The notes under the pieces are model-generated. The model saw only the letters and a program-made list of their open reading frames with translations, did not search any database and was not told the DNA's origin. Shown here piece by piece: positions 49,777 to 57,027 of a DNA stretch of 64,000 nucleotides. Origin of the DNA: a virus; the IMG/VR virus record IMGVR_UViG_3300020121_000439, positions 1 through 64,000 of that record; one strand, given 5' to 3'. Positions within the stretch are counted from its first letter, which is position 1; each line of letters starts with the position of its first letter. The position numbers were made by a program, and so were the translations under genes.

Positions 49777-50031
49777 CTAAACTTCTTTGTCCGGTTCCGC
49801 TTCGTCTGAGTACAGCGTGTCGTCGTCCTCGTCCGGCGGCGGTCCCAGCACCTTTTCCATCCGCTGCCACGCGGCCTTCAACGCTTTGTGAGCATCGCGG
49901 AAATCCCGCGCCTTCACCTCGGGGAATGACGAGCCCGTAATAAAATACTCAAACCCGCCTTCCCATTGGAGCTTGGCCCACACCTCGTGTTTCTGCTCGG
50001 GGGTCATTTTGGTGGATTTCGTTTTTGCCAT
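49777..50031 (-). CDS. Hypothetical acidic protein (84 aa)
   Basis: The start MAKTKSTKMTPEQKH follows AGGAG about eight bases upstream. A helical middle (DFRDAHKALKAAWQRMEKV) leads to a very acidic tail (DEDDDTLYSDEAEPDKEV). It lies directly downstream of the structured RNA on the same strand, so it would be transcribed after it. Function unknown. Confidence 0.62.
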   Translation of the reverse strand: MAKTKSTKMTPEQKHEVWAKLQWEGGFEYFITGSSFPEVKARDFRDAHKALKAAWQRMEKVLGPPPDEDDDTLYSDEAEPDKEV

Positions 50032-50053
50032 CGCGTTTTCTCCTCAATTCGAA

Positions 50054-50478
50054 TCGGCCAGCCATGTGTACGGTTGCCGCCGTAATCGCCGTCTGCCCAG
50101 CAAGGCATCGACGACCGCTGGCCGAACTTTCGCCAAAGGTGCTCTGCCCACTGAGCTACGGCAGGCAGTCCTGCCGAGGGGGATTCGAACCCCCGACCTC
50201 CTTGGACGCTTTTTACGAAAGTGGCCCGGCCCCGAAGGACTGGCCCAAAGAGGCGTCGGGCCCATAAGACCCCCGCCACCACCTCTCGTAACTTTAGCGG
50301 TCGAATGTGCTCGACCACTAAACCTCCGGGAACGGGCTGAACAGCACTGTGCTGCCCATTTAACCCGCTGTTCTCGTCAGCAGTACCGATTCCCGGCATC
50401 TGGGTCAACGGAGAGGGAATGGAGAACCCCTCCGCCTTATGCTTATCCGCCGCTCCGTAACCCCAGGGGTCGCTCCAT
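50054..50478 (-). ncRNA. Structured RNA with a circularly permuted tRNA-like core
   Basis: No convincing gene fills this 425-base gap inside a tightly packed operon. Several long perfect stems occur in order: ATGGAG/CTCCAT (50473-50478 with 50419-50424, continued by ACCCC/GGGGT), CCGGGAA/TTCCCGG (50326-50332 with 50390-50396), a hairpin TTTAGx GGTCGA/TCGACC xCTAAA (50293-50322) and TCGGCCAGC/GCTGGCCGA (50117-50125 with 50054-50062). In the middle lies a tRNA in altered order: T arm (GGGGG TTC GAAT CCCCC), then an acceptor-like hairpin (CGGCAGG ACTG CCTGCCG), then a D arm (GCTC/GAGC). The anticodon-stem strands AAGG and CCTT and a further CGAAAGT/ACTTTCG pair enclose it. Large ornate phage RNAs such as GOLLD and ROOL often sit near tRNAs; permuted group I introns are another possibility. 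I cannot assign a class. Confidence 0.65.
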
Positions 50479-50656
50479 ACAACATGGGGCTCGAACCGAA
50501 ACGGCGTTTTTACCCAGTACAACTCGAAATGAAAAGCCCCGCGTAGTGTCAGAGCTGGTTGACTCCGACCATTTTACACACCCTCTCTCAGCGTGTTCTC
50601 TCCTCGGTTACGGGGACAAGGTGCACGGCGGCACCACGGAATCACTCAAGAATCCG

Positions 50657-51049
50657 TTAAATTCGTCCTTCAAACCTCGGTTCGTCCCAGGCATCCACAA
50701 AATAAATCTCGTCTCCGTTCTTCGCGACGAGAAACGGATCGGCCTTGGGATCGCTAAGGTGCTGAATATAGAACTGCACCTCCGGCAGGACCTCCTTGAT
50801 GCGGATGGCCTTGTCCAGCACAAACTCCGGCACCGGGCGTTTGTATTCCGATAGCAGCGTATGTTGCCACGACGCCACTGTGAACCACCCCGACACCCAA
50901 TCTTTCAGACGCTCCACCGCAACTTCCTTGGTGCGTCGGCCGATCTCTTCCATCTGGTAGTCGATCACCATATTGGCGTCGAGAACGTCCATCTCAAGTT
51001 TTAGCAGTGTTTCGGTGAGCTTCCCTGAAAACACGCCAAAACTGCTCAC
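50657..51049 (-). CDS. Hypothetical protein (130 aa)
   Basis: The frame begins with a GTG at 51049; MDVLDANMVIDYQM at 50992 is an alternative, and neither has a strong SD. The protein has a helical region (EIGRRTKEVAVERLKDWVSG) and an acidic C-terminus with WDEPRF. Function unknown. The structured RNA lies downstream. Confidence 0.52.
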   Translation of the reverse strand: MSSFGVFSGKLTETLLKLEMDVLDANMVIDYQMEEIGRRTKEVAVERLKDWVSGWFTVASWQHTLLSEYKRPVPEFVLDKAIRIKEVLPEVQFYIQHLSDPKADPFLVAKNGDEIYFVDAWDEPRFEGRI

Positions 51050-51063
51050 CCCAGAAACATCGG

Positions 51064-51195
51064 TTACGAGAGCTTTGTAGCCGCAGCGCGACTGGCGAGA
51101 CGCCCACGTTCGCTGGACAAAGCGTAGGTGTTGACATCCTGAACGGATGTTTGGACTCCGGCACGGTGCCGGGGAATGTCTTTTAGAGCTATCAT
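51064..51195 (-). CDS. Microprotein (43 aa)
   Basis: A 43-codon frame starting MIALKDIPRHRAGVQT follows a perfect AGGAGG eight bases upstream. It overlaps the next upstream gene's stop in an ATGA junction. The short chain is Ala/Arg/Ser-rich with no domain. The strong SD is the main evidence. Confidence 0.6.
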   Translation of the reverse strand: MIALKDIPRHRAGVQTSVQDVNTYALSSERGRLASRAAATKLS

Positions 51196-51392
51196 CGTGT
51201 TTCCTCCTGTAAATTTGTTCGTTCTAACCTCTCCTGCGCCTCCTGCAACCCCCGCAACGCCGGCACGAGCACTTCGTACGCCGCAATGCCCGCCAACTCC
51301 GCCCCGCATTCCACAACCGCCGCTACGACGCGAACGAGCATTACAGCGACAATCGCCAAGACGCGCAGGACGAGGGAAATCGGCTTAACCAT
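51192..51392 (-). CDS. Single-pass membrane microprotein (66 aa)
   Basis: The 66-residue protein opens with a hydrophobic segment (ISLVLRVLAIVAVMLVRVVA) that is a single membrane span, then Cys and a charged helix (RGLQEAQERLERTNLQEETR). It overlaps the microprotein at 51064 by ATGA. It could anchor or regulate a membrane process. No family is recognised. Confidence 0.62.
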   Translation of the reverse strand: MVKPISLVLRVLAIVAVMLVRVVAAVVECGAELAGIAAYEVLVPALRGLQEAQERLERTNLQEETR

Positions 51393-51606
51393 TTCTTTTC
51401 ACCTTCATCCCCTTCGTGACCTGGCGTATCTGTTCTCGTTGAGCTTCGGCGGCAGTCGTAAAAACTCCGGTAACGTCCCTGCTTAATGCAAACGTCCCCA
51501 AATACCCCCACATCGTGTCGATGTTTCCCCACACGCATTCATCCGTTCCCTCGTTCGGATCGCGTGTCCAGAACACGAAATACGCACGTTTTAGCGGGAT
51601 TTTCAT
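51385..51606 (-). CDS. Hypothetical protein (73 aa)
   Basis: The start MKIPLKRAYFVFWTRDP is preceded by GAGGG. The protein is small and aromatic-rich (VWGNIDTMWGYLGTFAL). It overlaps neighbours at both ends. Function unknown. Confidence 0.58.
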   Translation of the reverse strand: MKIPLKRAYFVFWTRDPNEGTDECVWGNIDTMWGYLGTFALSRDVTGVFTTAAEAQREQIRQVTKGMKVKRNG

Positions 51607-52649
51607 TTTGGCGCCCTCTTCCCACTGACACGACACCAAAGTTTCTGGAGCGTCATGTCCTCAAGATCCTTGATTTCAGCCGCATCTTCTAATGCCGGTT
51701 TAATTTTGCAACACACCGTGCGCCGGAGTGGAACGATCTGCTTCTTATTATCAATCTCCCGCTCGACCTGGAATGTCTCTTTGTAATCCCGCGTGCGAAA
51801 TTTCCACTTCGCCTTGTCGATGTAAAGCACCATTTCGAATCCCACCATAACCATTTTGAGCATGGCTGGCGGGAGGTCGGGGGCGTAAATCTGCTCGGAT
51901 GGCGTGACGGGCGATTCATCGCTCCGCGCCAGGGCGGTCATAATAAAGTTCTGGGGGTCGCGGAGGGTTTTGCGAATTAAAACGTCCCGCAACGTGGTGC
52001 CCGCCGCGCGGTACGTCCGCCTCGCGTCCTTCACCACTTGCCCATTAATAATCTCATTCCCCTCGATCAACATCTGAACGCCCTCGGTTCCGTCGTCCAG
52101 AACGAGCGTTCGGCGTTTATCAGGGTCCGGCCTCCCCGCCCACTCCGGCCATTTCTTCTCCGCGTTTTCGAGCAACCAGACGAGTTCGGCTTCGTCATGT
52201 GCAATGGCGTAGGTGTAGCCGCGTTTGCGGACGGGCGTAAGTTGCTCCTCATTCCTAGTACCGATGATCCGTACCCACTCCGGGTCGTCGAACGTCGCCG
52301 CGGTCGTCGTTTTGCGGCCGTCGTACTCGGAGAACAACACGGCGTGGAGGAACGAGGAATCCAAGTCCGCCGTATTCCCGTCCTTAATCCCTTTCGGGGC
52401 CGCTCCCAACGCGTTTTTCGCCAACGCCGCGACCGTGGTGACGGGTTTCGTGGGAGTGGTGGCCGGTCGCGCCAGCGGCAAATTCGACGCTATCTTCTGC
52501 GGCGGCGTCGCACCTATCGCGATCTTATTCGGCGGCGTCTGCGCTGTGACGGGCGTTTCGATTCGCGCCACAACCCCGTCCCCCTTCTCCATCTCCGCGA
52601 TCAACGCGTTGGACGCCGCCACAACTTCGGGCTTCATTGGCTCGGTCAT
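51603..52649 (-). CDS. AAA_24/Sak4-like RecA-fold ATPase with altered P-loop
   Basis: The start MTEPMKPEVVAASNAL follows GAGAG seven bases upstream. The 348-residue protein has a Pro/Ala-rich N-terminus, then AVLFSEYDGRKTTTAATF in the place of the Walker A motif, RRTLVLDDGTEG as Walker B and later beta/alpha blocks (MVMVGFEMVLYIDKAKW) of the phage AAA_24 (Sak4-like) single-strand annealing/recombinase-associated ATPases. The first Gly of the P-loop (GxxGxGKT) is replaced, so ATP use may be altered. It lies between recombination-type genes. Confidence 0.75.
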   Translation of the reverse strand: MTEPMKPEVVAASNALIAEMEKGDGVVARIETPVTAQTPPNKIAIGATPPQKIASNLPLARPATTPTKPVTTVAALAKNALGAAPKGIKDGNTADLDSSFLHAVLFSEYDGRKTTTAATFDDPEWVRIIGTRNEEQLTPVRKRGYTYAIAHDEAELVWLLENAEKKWPEWAGRPDPDKRRTLVLDDGTEGVQMLIEGNEIINGQVVKDARRTYRAAGTTLRDVLIRKTLRDPQNFIMTALARSDESPVTPSEQIYAPDLPPAMLKMVMVGFEMVLYIDKAKWKFRTRDYKETFQVEREIDNKKQIVPLRRTVCCKIKPALEDAAEIKDLEDMTLQKLWCRVSGKRAPK

Positions 52650-53299
52650 TTCGTTTCGCTCTCTTTCCACAAGTTTTCGCGGCACCACTCCAGCCCTTCT
52701 GCGGCGCCCACGGGCATTTTCGGCATACCGCTCCGTCCCAATATCCCCAGCAACAACCAGCACAACTCCTCGGCCCGGAGCAACCCGGTCTTACCACGCA
52801 CTTCCGCGAGTTCGGTGTTAACGATAAACCCGACCCGCGCCTTGCCGTCCGTTTCGCACTCGAACAACGTGATTGCGTGGCCGATCTTGCTGAGTTTTGA
52901 CATGTCGCGGAGAACGGTGCAGAACGATTCGACCCGTTCGTCCTGCGACCGCTCAATCTCGCTCACGTACACGAGGTCGAGGGGATTCAAAGGGCCGGTT
53001 GCGTTCGGCGGGACAGCGAACCGAATAAGCTCTCCACCCAACTCCTTCGCTTGTTCCCGTGATAAATACAACGTCCCGGAATCCCCATCATCCACCCTCA
53101 CTCCAATCGGATGCGACTCTGGCCCGTCCTCCATCAACCAGATGTGGTCGGTGGCGCAGCCGGAGAGGTGGAGAGGGGCTGTGGTTAAGGGCTCGGGTGT
53201 ACTCGGTGTGCTCGGCGGTGTGCTCCCGGGCTCGACGCCCACCATGCTCGGCCATCTCCCCGCGTACGGCAGTTTCGAATTCTCTTTTTCGCTGTGCAT
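52646..53299 (-). CDS. Hypothetical protein (217 aa)
   Basis: The start MHSEKENSKLPYAGRW follows AGGAG about nine bases upstream and overlaps the ATPase start (ATGA). A beta-rich middle (HPIGVRVDDGDSGTLYL) and a helical end (LCWLLLGILGRSGMPKMPV) are present, with Cys residues through the chain. It could be the partner of the AAA_24 protein. No family is recognised. Confidence 0.6.
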   Translation of the reverse strand: MHSEKENSKLPYAGRWPSMVGVEPGSTPPSTPSTPEPLTTAPLHLSGCATDHIWLMEDGPESHPIGVRVDDGDSGTLYLSREQAKELGGELIRFAVPPNATGPLNPLDLVYVSEIERSQDERVESFCTVLRDMSKLSKIGHAITLFECETDGKARVGFIVNTELAEVRGKTGLLRAEELCWLLLGILGRSGMPKMPVGAAEGLEWCRENLWKESETK

Positions 53300-53359
53300 G
53301 TCCGTATTCTCCCACTCCTCCGCGAAGGAGTCAATAGTAAAATGGCGGTCGCGGACAAA

Positions 53360-53527
53360 TTATTTCAACGCCGCGTTTGCTTTCGCCGTCCACGCCACCG
53401 ACGAAATATGCGCGGTGTTGGTGGACGACACGTAGTAACGATCTACGTGCGTGAACGCGAACAAACTCGCGAAAGCCCCGATAACCACGACTCCAATTAC
53501 TCCGGTAACTACGTGAATCCATTTCAT
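53360..53527 (-). CDS. Small signal-anchor protein (55 aa)
   Basis: AGGAG about six bases upstream precedes MKWIHVVTGVIGVVVIG, a membrane segment (GVIGVVVIGAFASLFAF) with a short polar C-terminus. It is small enough to be a regulator of a membrane process. The frame lies in a gap between larger genes and its stop is TAA at 53360. No family is recognised. Confidence 0.6.
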   Translation of the reverse strand: MKWIHVVTGVIGVVVIGAFASLFAFTHVDRYYVSSTNTAHISSVAWTAKANAALK

Positions 53528-53536
53528 GTTTTTCTC

Positions 53537-54223
53537 CTAGAATAATGTTGCCGTCGCCGCACCGAGCTTGAGCGCGGTGAGTCCCCACCCCAACGCGAGC
53601 GACTTCCGCGACGGATTCAGAGATTTATGGAGCGATTTATTGAGGTCCGCCGACATCGCGTTGAGGTTTGCGGTCACGCCGCTCACATGCTGCAACGTGA
53701 CGTTAATCTCCTTCGTCGCCGCGTCGATGTTCGCCAGCGTCGCGGGGATATCACTATTTGACAGGACGCGGTTCGCTGACGTTATTGTGGCGTTCGTCGC
53801 GTCGAGGAGCGCCGGGACACGTATGAGCGAGTTGTGAACGTCCTCCGTCGTCGCCCGGATGTTGCCGGCGAGGGAATCCATCACGACGTTGACGTGATTC
53901 ACGGTTCCGAGAATGTCGGTGTCGAGCTGCGCCGCCGCGACCCTCTGCTGCCTGGACGTAATCGCCGCCTCTCCCACCGCGCGATCGGCGTGGAGGGCGG
54001 TCGCTTTCACGATATCGAGAATCCCGCCTTTCGCGTTCAAGGCGGCGTTCGTCGCTAAAACCGTGCGATCGGCGTCCGTAACCGTCTGATTCACAGACGT
54101 GAGCGTAAGCGTGAGCGCGTCCGAACTCGCCTTAACGTGCTGAAGCACCCTTACCGCCTCCACGCCCACCACAGTCATCACGCACAACAACGCGAACTTT
54201 GCCGCTTTAATTACGTTGTCCAT
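53537..54223 (-). CDS. Membrane-anchored coiled-coil protein (228 aa)
   Basis: The start MDNVIKAAKFALLCVMTV overlaps the previous stop (TGATG). The N-terminal span (KFALLCVMTVVGVEAV) is a membrane anchor; then come 170 residues of Ser/Thr/Asn-rich heptad helix (LTLTLTSVNQTVTDADRTV), and a C-terminal hydrophobic end (LGWGLTALKLGAATATLF). It resembles bacterial methyl-accepting or phage lysis-related coiled-coil proteins only in general design. Function unknown; a spanin-like or inner-membrane barrier protein is possible. Confidence 0.62.
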   Translation of the reverse strand: MDNVIKAAKFALLCVMTVVGVEAVRVLQHVKASSDALTLTLTSVNQTVTDADRTVLATNAALNAKGGILDIVKATALHADRAVGEAAITSRQQRVAAAQLDTDILGTVNHVNVVMDSLAGNIRATTEDVHNSLIRVPALLDATNATITSANRVLSNSDIPATLANIDAATKEINVTLQHVSGVTANLNAMSADLNKSLHKSLNPSRKSLALGWGLTALKLGAATATLF

Positions 54224-54459
54224 CACTTCACCTCCTCATAATGCTTGAACTTCGGATACGCGTGGTTCTCACCACACCCCGGTGCGGAACAAAACACCGC
54301 GAAACACGTCACACAAACGTAAAACGGCTTGCCTCGTAAATCCGCGCCGCAATTACACACGGTTGGACGATGGGATTCGGGAACAGGCTCGTCTCCAGCG
54401 AACGGCTCTAAACCATCATAATTCGGCATCGCAGCGATAACAGCATTCCTCACGTCCAT
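54223..54459 (-). CDS. Zinc-binding protein with three Cys pairs (78 aa)
   Basis: The start MDVRNAVIAAMPNYDG follows AAGGAG at a long spacing of about 13 bases. CNCG, CVTC and CSAPGC provide six Cys, enough for two zinc ions. The SD lies in the short repeat at 54459-54505. Family unknown. Confidence 0.62.
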   Translation of the reverse strand: MDVRNAVIAAMPNYDGLEPFAGDEPVPESHRPTVCNCGADLRGKPFYVCVTCFAVFCSAPGCGENHAYPKFKHYEEVK

Positions 54460-54505
54460 GCTAATACCCGCTCTCCTTCATAATTTCATCGAACGCCGCG
54501 TCATT
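54459..54505 (-). repeat. Remnant copy of the nuclease C-terminal tail
   Basis: In one frame this stretch encodes AAFDEIMKESGY and a stop, closely matching AAFDKIMQENGY at the end of the nuclease at 54659. The matching nucleotides (AAATTATG, AGGAGA, GG) show it is a duplicated segment, and in both places it supplies the SD of the following gene. Confidence 0.6.
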
Positions 54506-54656
54506 CCATTTCCTCCAACCGAAGCGGCTTAACAAGTTTTCCGTCCGAATCCAGCACGTAATGCGGACGATAATAATTCGGCAGGACTCCGGTGTCAAGT
54601 GATATTGCCTTTACGTTCGGGCCAAATAACGTCGCGCAGAAAACGCAATCGCACAT
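54501..54656 (-). CDS. Microprotein with CxCxxC (51 aa)
   Basis: The frame MCDCVFCATLFGPNVK lies between two copies of a nuclease-derived tail. AGGAG lies 14 bases upstream, inside the end of the nuclease gene. The CDCVFC cluster may bind zinc. It could be a newly inserted coding unit. Function unknown. Confidence 0.55.
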   Translation of the reverse strand: MCDCVFCATLFGPNVKAISLDTGVLPNYYRPHYVLDSDGKLVKPLRLEEME

Positions 54657-54658
54657 TT

Positions 54659-55636
54659 TCAGTATCCATTCTCCTGCATAATTTTGTCAAAAGCGGCCAT
54701 GCCGGCATGTAACACCGTTCCCGTGTCCATCGCTTCGTTCGCGTCCTCACGCGTGGCCCCGATCGACTCCTGGCGCCACAGCTCCGGACATTGCTGGGCG
54801 GACTTAAAACTCGACGCCGAGAGTACCACGTACTCATCCGCGCGGTCAAGCAATATTCTCCCGGTCTCGACCAGGTATTTCACGACACTCTCCGAGCCCG
54901 GCGACAAGCCTCGCAAAGGAACTCCGCCTTGAGGGAAATCCAGCGTATCGTGACAAACGCTCCACGCCGAGCACGGCCGCTTCGTAAAACCGAACGTCAA
55001 CGTGCATTGAAATCCCGGTGTCTGCCACGGCACCACGCCAATTTCCTGCCGGGCGCGTATCGCCGCCGCTTCCGTTCGAAATGCGTTCCACTGTGCATTG
55101 AGACGTTGGGGAGAGAGGTTTAGCCAGGCACCATTCGCGTCTGGCCACATTTGCGGGGGTTTGGACTTCGTGATCGCCCGGGCTAGAACTCGCGGAAAAC
55201 CCACGTTAAACGCCTTCTCAACCACCACATTCTCCACCGCTTCCGTGCGCCGGAAAATAAACGTCCCGCGTTGTAACGCAAGCGCATACGTCGCGACCTG
55301 GGGACCGGCTTGGAGATCGCCCAACCATTTATCCACGGTCCATGTCTTCGACGAACTCGTTGTCTTGCGCTCGAACACGAACGGGTCTTCGTTTTCGCTC
55401 CCTGGTTCCCACGCGAGCTTGTCAATCGCCCCGACACAATACGTCCGTTCATCAAGCGCGATGAACCACCCGACTTCGAGCCCGAGCGTGCGGTAGCGTT
55501 GGTCGGCGACGGCGCAATTTTCGACCCATGCGTCCACCAGCTCTGAACCCGCCTCCACCGCTTTCGGGTTCGTGACCCCCGACGCTAAAATCGCCGCGAA
55601 TATCCGTCCGGAATCGATCTCGGGCACCCCGCTCAT
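54659..55636 (-). CDS. PD-(D/E)XK 4Fe-4S nuclease with permuted motif order
   Basis: The 325-residue protein has the nuclease core: E54 (GLEVGWF), D72 (GAIDKL) and E89-R-K91 (FERKT) as metal and catalytic residues. Three Cys (C211, C222, C228) match the C-terminal 4Fe-4S ligands of Cas4/AddB nucleases. The block LSASSFKSAQQCPELWRQ with TGTVLHAGMAAFD, normally at the N-terminus and supplying the fourth Cys (C283), is here at the C-terminus. Thus the chain appears circularly permuted. It should act on DNA ends during recombination. It overlaps the next gene by ATGA. Confidence 0.8.
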   Translation of the reverse strand: MSGVPEIDSGRIFAAILASGVTNPKAVEAGSELVDAWVENCAVADQRYRTLGLEVGWFIALDERTYCVGAIDKLAWEPGSENEDPFVFERKTTSSSKTWTVDKWLGDLQAGPQVATYALALQRGTFIFRRTEAVENVVVEKAFNVGFPRVLARAITKSKPPQMWPDANGAWLNLSPQRLNAQWNAFRTEAAAIRARQEIGVVPWQTPGFQCTLTFGFTKRPCSAWSVCHDTLDFPQGGVPLRGLSPGSESVVKYLVETGRILLDRADEYVVLSASSFKSAQQCPELWRQESIGATREDANEAMDTGTVLHAGMAAFDKIMQENGY

Positions 55637-55827
55637 GATACGACGATCCCCTTCTCCACCGTCGCACAGAGCTGGAAAATCTGCACCTTCGACGCAGCGC
55701 GGTTTGAGATCTGATCTCTTGCTGCTTCTGTCGCTTGCTCAAACGTGTCATGTTGCTTCGCACTCCACTGATAACTGGTCTTTGGCTCCGCGTCGTACGT
55801 AATGTAAAGAAAAAATCGGCCTCTCAT
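55633..55827 (-). CDS. Small protein (64 aa)
   Basis: The start MRGRFFLYITYDAEPK follows GGTGGGAG about six bases upstream. The protein has a helical middle (FEQATEAARDQISNRAASK) and a single Cys. It is coupled by ATGA to genes on both sides. Function unknown. Confidence 0.6.
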   Translation of the reverse strand: MRGRFFLYITYDAEPKTSYQWSAKQHDTFEQATEAARDQISNRAASKVQIFQLCATVEKGIVVS

Positions 55828-56195
55828 ACTCCCACCTTCCCCACCACCCTCATCTCTCGGGCCACCAATACCCTCGCGCCATTCGTTCCACCGCTCCCAT
55901 CCGTTCCCTCCGTTTCCACACCCCTTATCTCCACCTTCATCACCGTCGTGCTCGCTGCCCACGTCATTCTCTTTCGCATCGTCTCCGCGTAAACATGAAA
56001 GCCCGAGAGATAATTCTCGTGAACGCCATTTGTGACAATCGTCGTCCGATGCGCCTTTAACCATTTCCCTCGCACCGCGCATGATCCCATGAATGGGAAT
56101 ATCAGTTCGCCATGATTAAGCTCAAATGCCTTCCACCCCACGCGAACCGTTCCGTCCGGCTTCTTGAACCTCTTCGTAATCACGCTTAGACACAT
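55824..56195 (-). CDS. Hypothetical protein (123 aa)
   Basis: The start MCLSVITKRFKKPDGT follows GGAGGTG. An N-terminal beta sheet (TVRVGWKAFELNHGELIFPF) is followed by a Gly/Thr-rich linker and a basic end. It overlaps the next gene by ATGA. No family is recognised. Confidence 0.58.
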   Translation of the reverse strand: MCLSVITKRFKKPDGTVRVGWKAFELNHGELIFPFMGSCAVRGKWLKAHRTTIVTNGVHENYLSGFHVYAETMRKRMTWAASTTVMKVEIRGVETEGTDGSGGTNGARVLVAREMRVVGKVGV

Positions 56196-56225
56196 TCGCT
56201 ACACCTCCGCTTGAACTCGACCGTG

Positions 56226-56510
56226 CTATCCCGGCAACACTCCCGTCTTCACCGCGTAATCCAAAAACATCATTCCCGCGAACGCTTTCTTCTCGTACTC
56301 GCGCTTGATCTCGTCCACCTTCTCCCCCTGCCCGACCGCCCGTAAATAACTCTCTAGCGCGATGCACTCGGGCGCGAGAACCGTGGTGTTCTGCACCGCG
56401 TGCCATTGGTCCCAGTACGCGGCGAAGCGGTGGAGCTGGAGGAGGGTGAGTTCAGAGGGAGCGGGGGAAACGGGAACAATCGTTTTCGTGCGTTTCGGCG
56501 TTCGTGACAT
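56226..56510 (-). CDS. Hypothetical helical protein (94 aa)
   Basis: The start MSRTPKRTKTIVPVSP follows AAGGA about ten bases upstream. The protein is a basic N-terminus followed by helices (LALESYLRAVGQ-like region). It could be DNA-associated. No function is recognised. Confidence 0.6.
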   Translation of the reverse strand: MSRTPKRTKTIVPVSPAPSELTLLQLHRFAAYWDQWHAVQNTTVLAPECIALESYLRAVGQGEKVDEIKREYEKKAFAGMMFLDYAVKTGVLPG

Positions 56511-56593
56511 CGGCGTGGTTCCTTTCGTTTTCGCGATGGGGGAATTCTAACGCGGCGGCGCGGGGGTGTCAAGGGCAATTCGCGTTTGCGCGG

Positions 56594-56992
56594 CTATTTT
56601 GGTTTGCCCCGCAACACAAACTGGCAAATGGGCGATGGCCCTGGCATCGGTTGTCCCGTATCTGCGCTTACCCATTTCACGCGGCCCAAAGAACTCAATT
56701 CCGCACCGGCCTCTAGCATCAAATTCACGTAAGACTGAACCGGCAACACCAACACTGAAGTCTTACCGAGTTCGGCTTCGGCTATTGCCTTTCGCACAAA
56801 CGCAGTCGGGCCGCAACCGTCCACGCCATCGTGCTTGCGAAACGGCGGGTTAACAAAGTTACTCTGACCCCATGGAACTAGCAAGCTGTTATACCCCTCT
56901 GGCCGTGGACACGGACACGGGTCAAAATCGAAGTGGAACTCCGCGTCCAATTTCGCATAGAGATCGCGTGGAAACAACCAAAAACGGCTCAT
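56594..56992 (-). CDS. DNA N6-adenine methyltransferase-like protein, short form
   Basis: The 132-residue protein has DFDPCPCPRPEGYN followed by SNFVNPPFRKHDGVDG, with the NPPF catalytic motif of phage N6-adenine methyltransferases (PF05869-like). It lacks the usual extra domains and the SAM-binding FxGxG is not clear, so it may be a shortened or specialised form. The start is at a predicted leaderless transcript, directly behind a strong promoter at 56999-57027. Confidence 0.75.
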   Translation of the reverse strand: MSRFWLFPRDLYAKLDAEFHFDFDPCPCPRPEGYNSLLVPWGQSNFVNPPFRKHDGVDGCGPTAFVRKAIAEAELGKTSVLVLPVQSYVNLMLEAGAELSSLGRVKWVSADTGQPMPGPSPICQFVLRGKPK

Positions 56993-56998
56993 GGGAGA

Positions 56999-57027
56999 AT
57001 TTTATTTGAAGTGCGGTGCGGAGTCAA
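56999..57027 (-). promoter_or_regulatory. Strong leftward promoter of the replication operon
   Basis: Reading leftward, TTGACT (57022-57027) is followed after 17 bases by TAAAAT (56999-57004). The predicted start coincides with the ATG of the methyltransferase-like gene, which lacks an SD, so the first message of the long operon should be leaderless. Confidence 0.7.

Noticed and set aside
50360-50400. CTGACGAG, which resembles a hammerhead ribozyme core
   Set aside because: The required GAAA and flanking stems are absent; the bases fit the CCGGGAA/TTCCCGG stem region.
50004-50522. Long open frame on the minus strand over the structured RNA (172 codons)
   Set aside because: No SD, low-complexity translation typical of tRNA-like sequence, and many base-paired stems explain the sequence better.
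49973-50854. Long open frame on the plus strand over the same interval
   Set aside because: Antisense to SD-bearing genes, with the translation signature of tRNA-containing regions; no SD.
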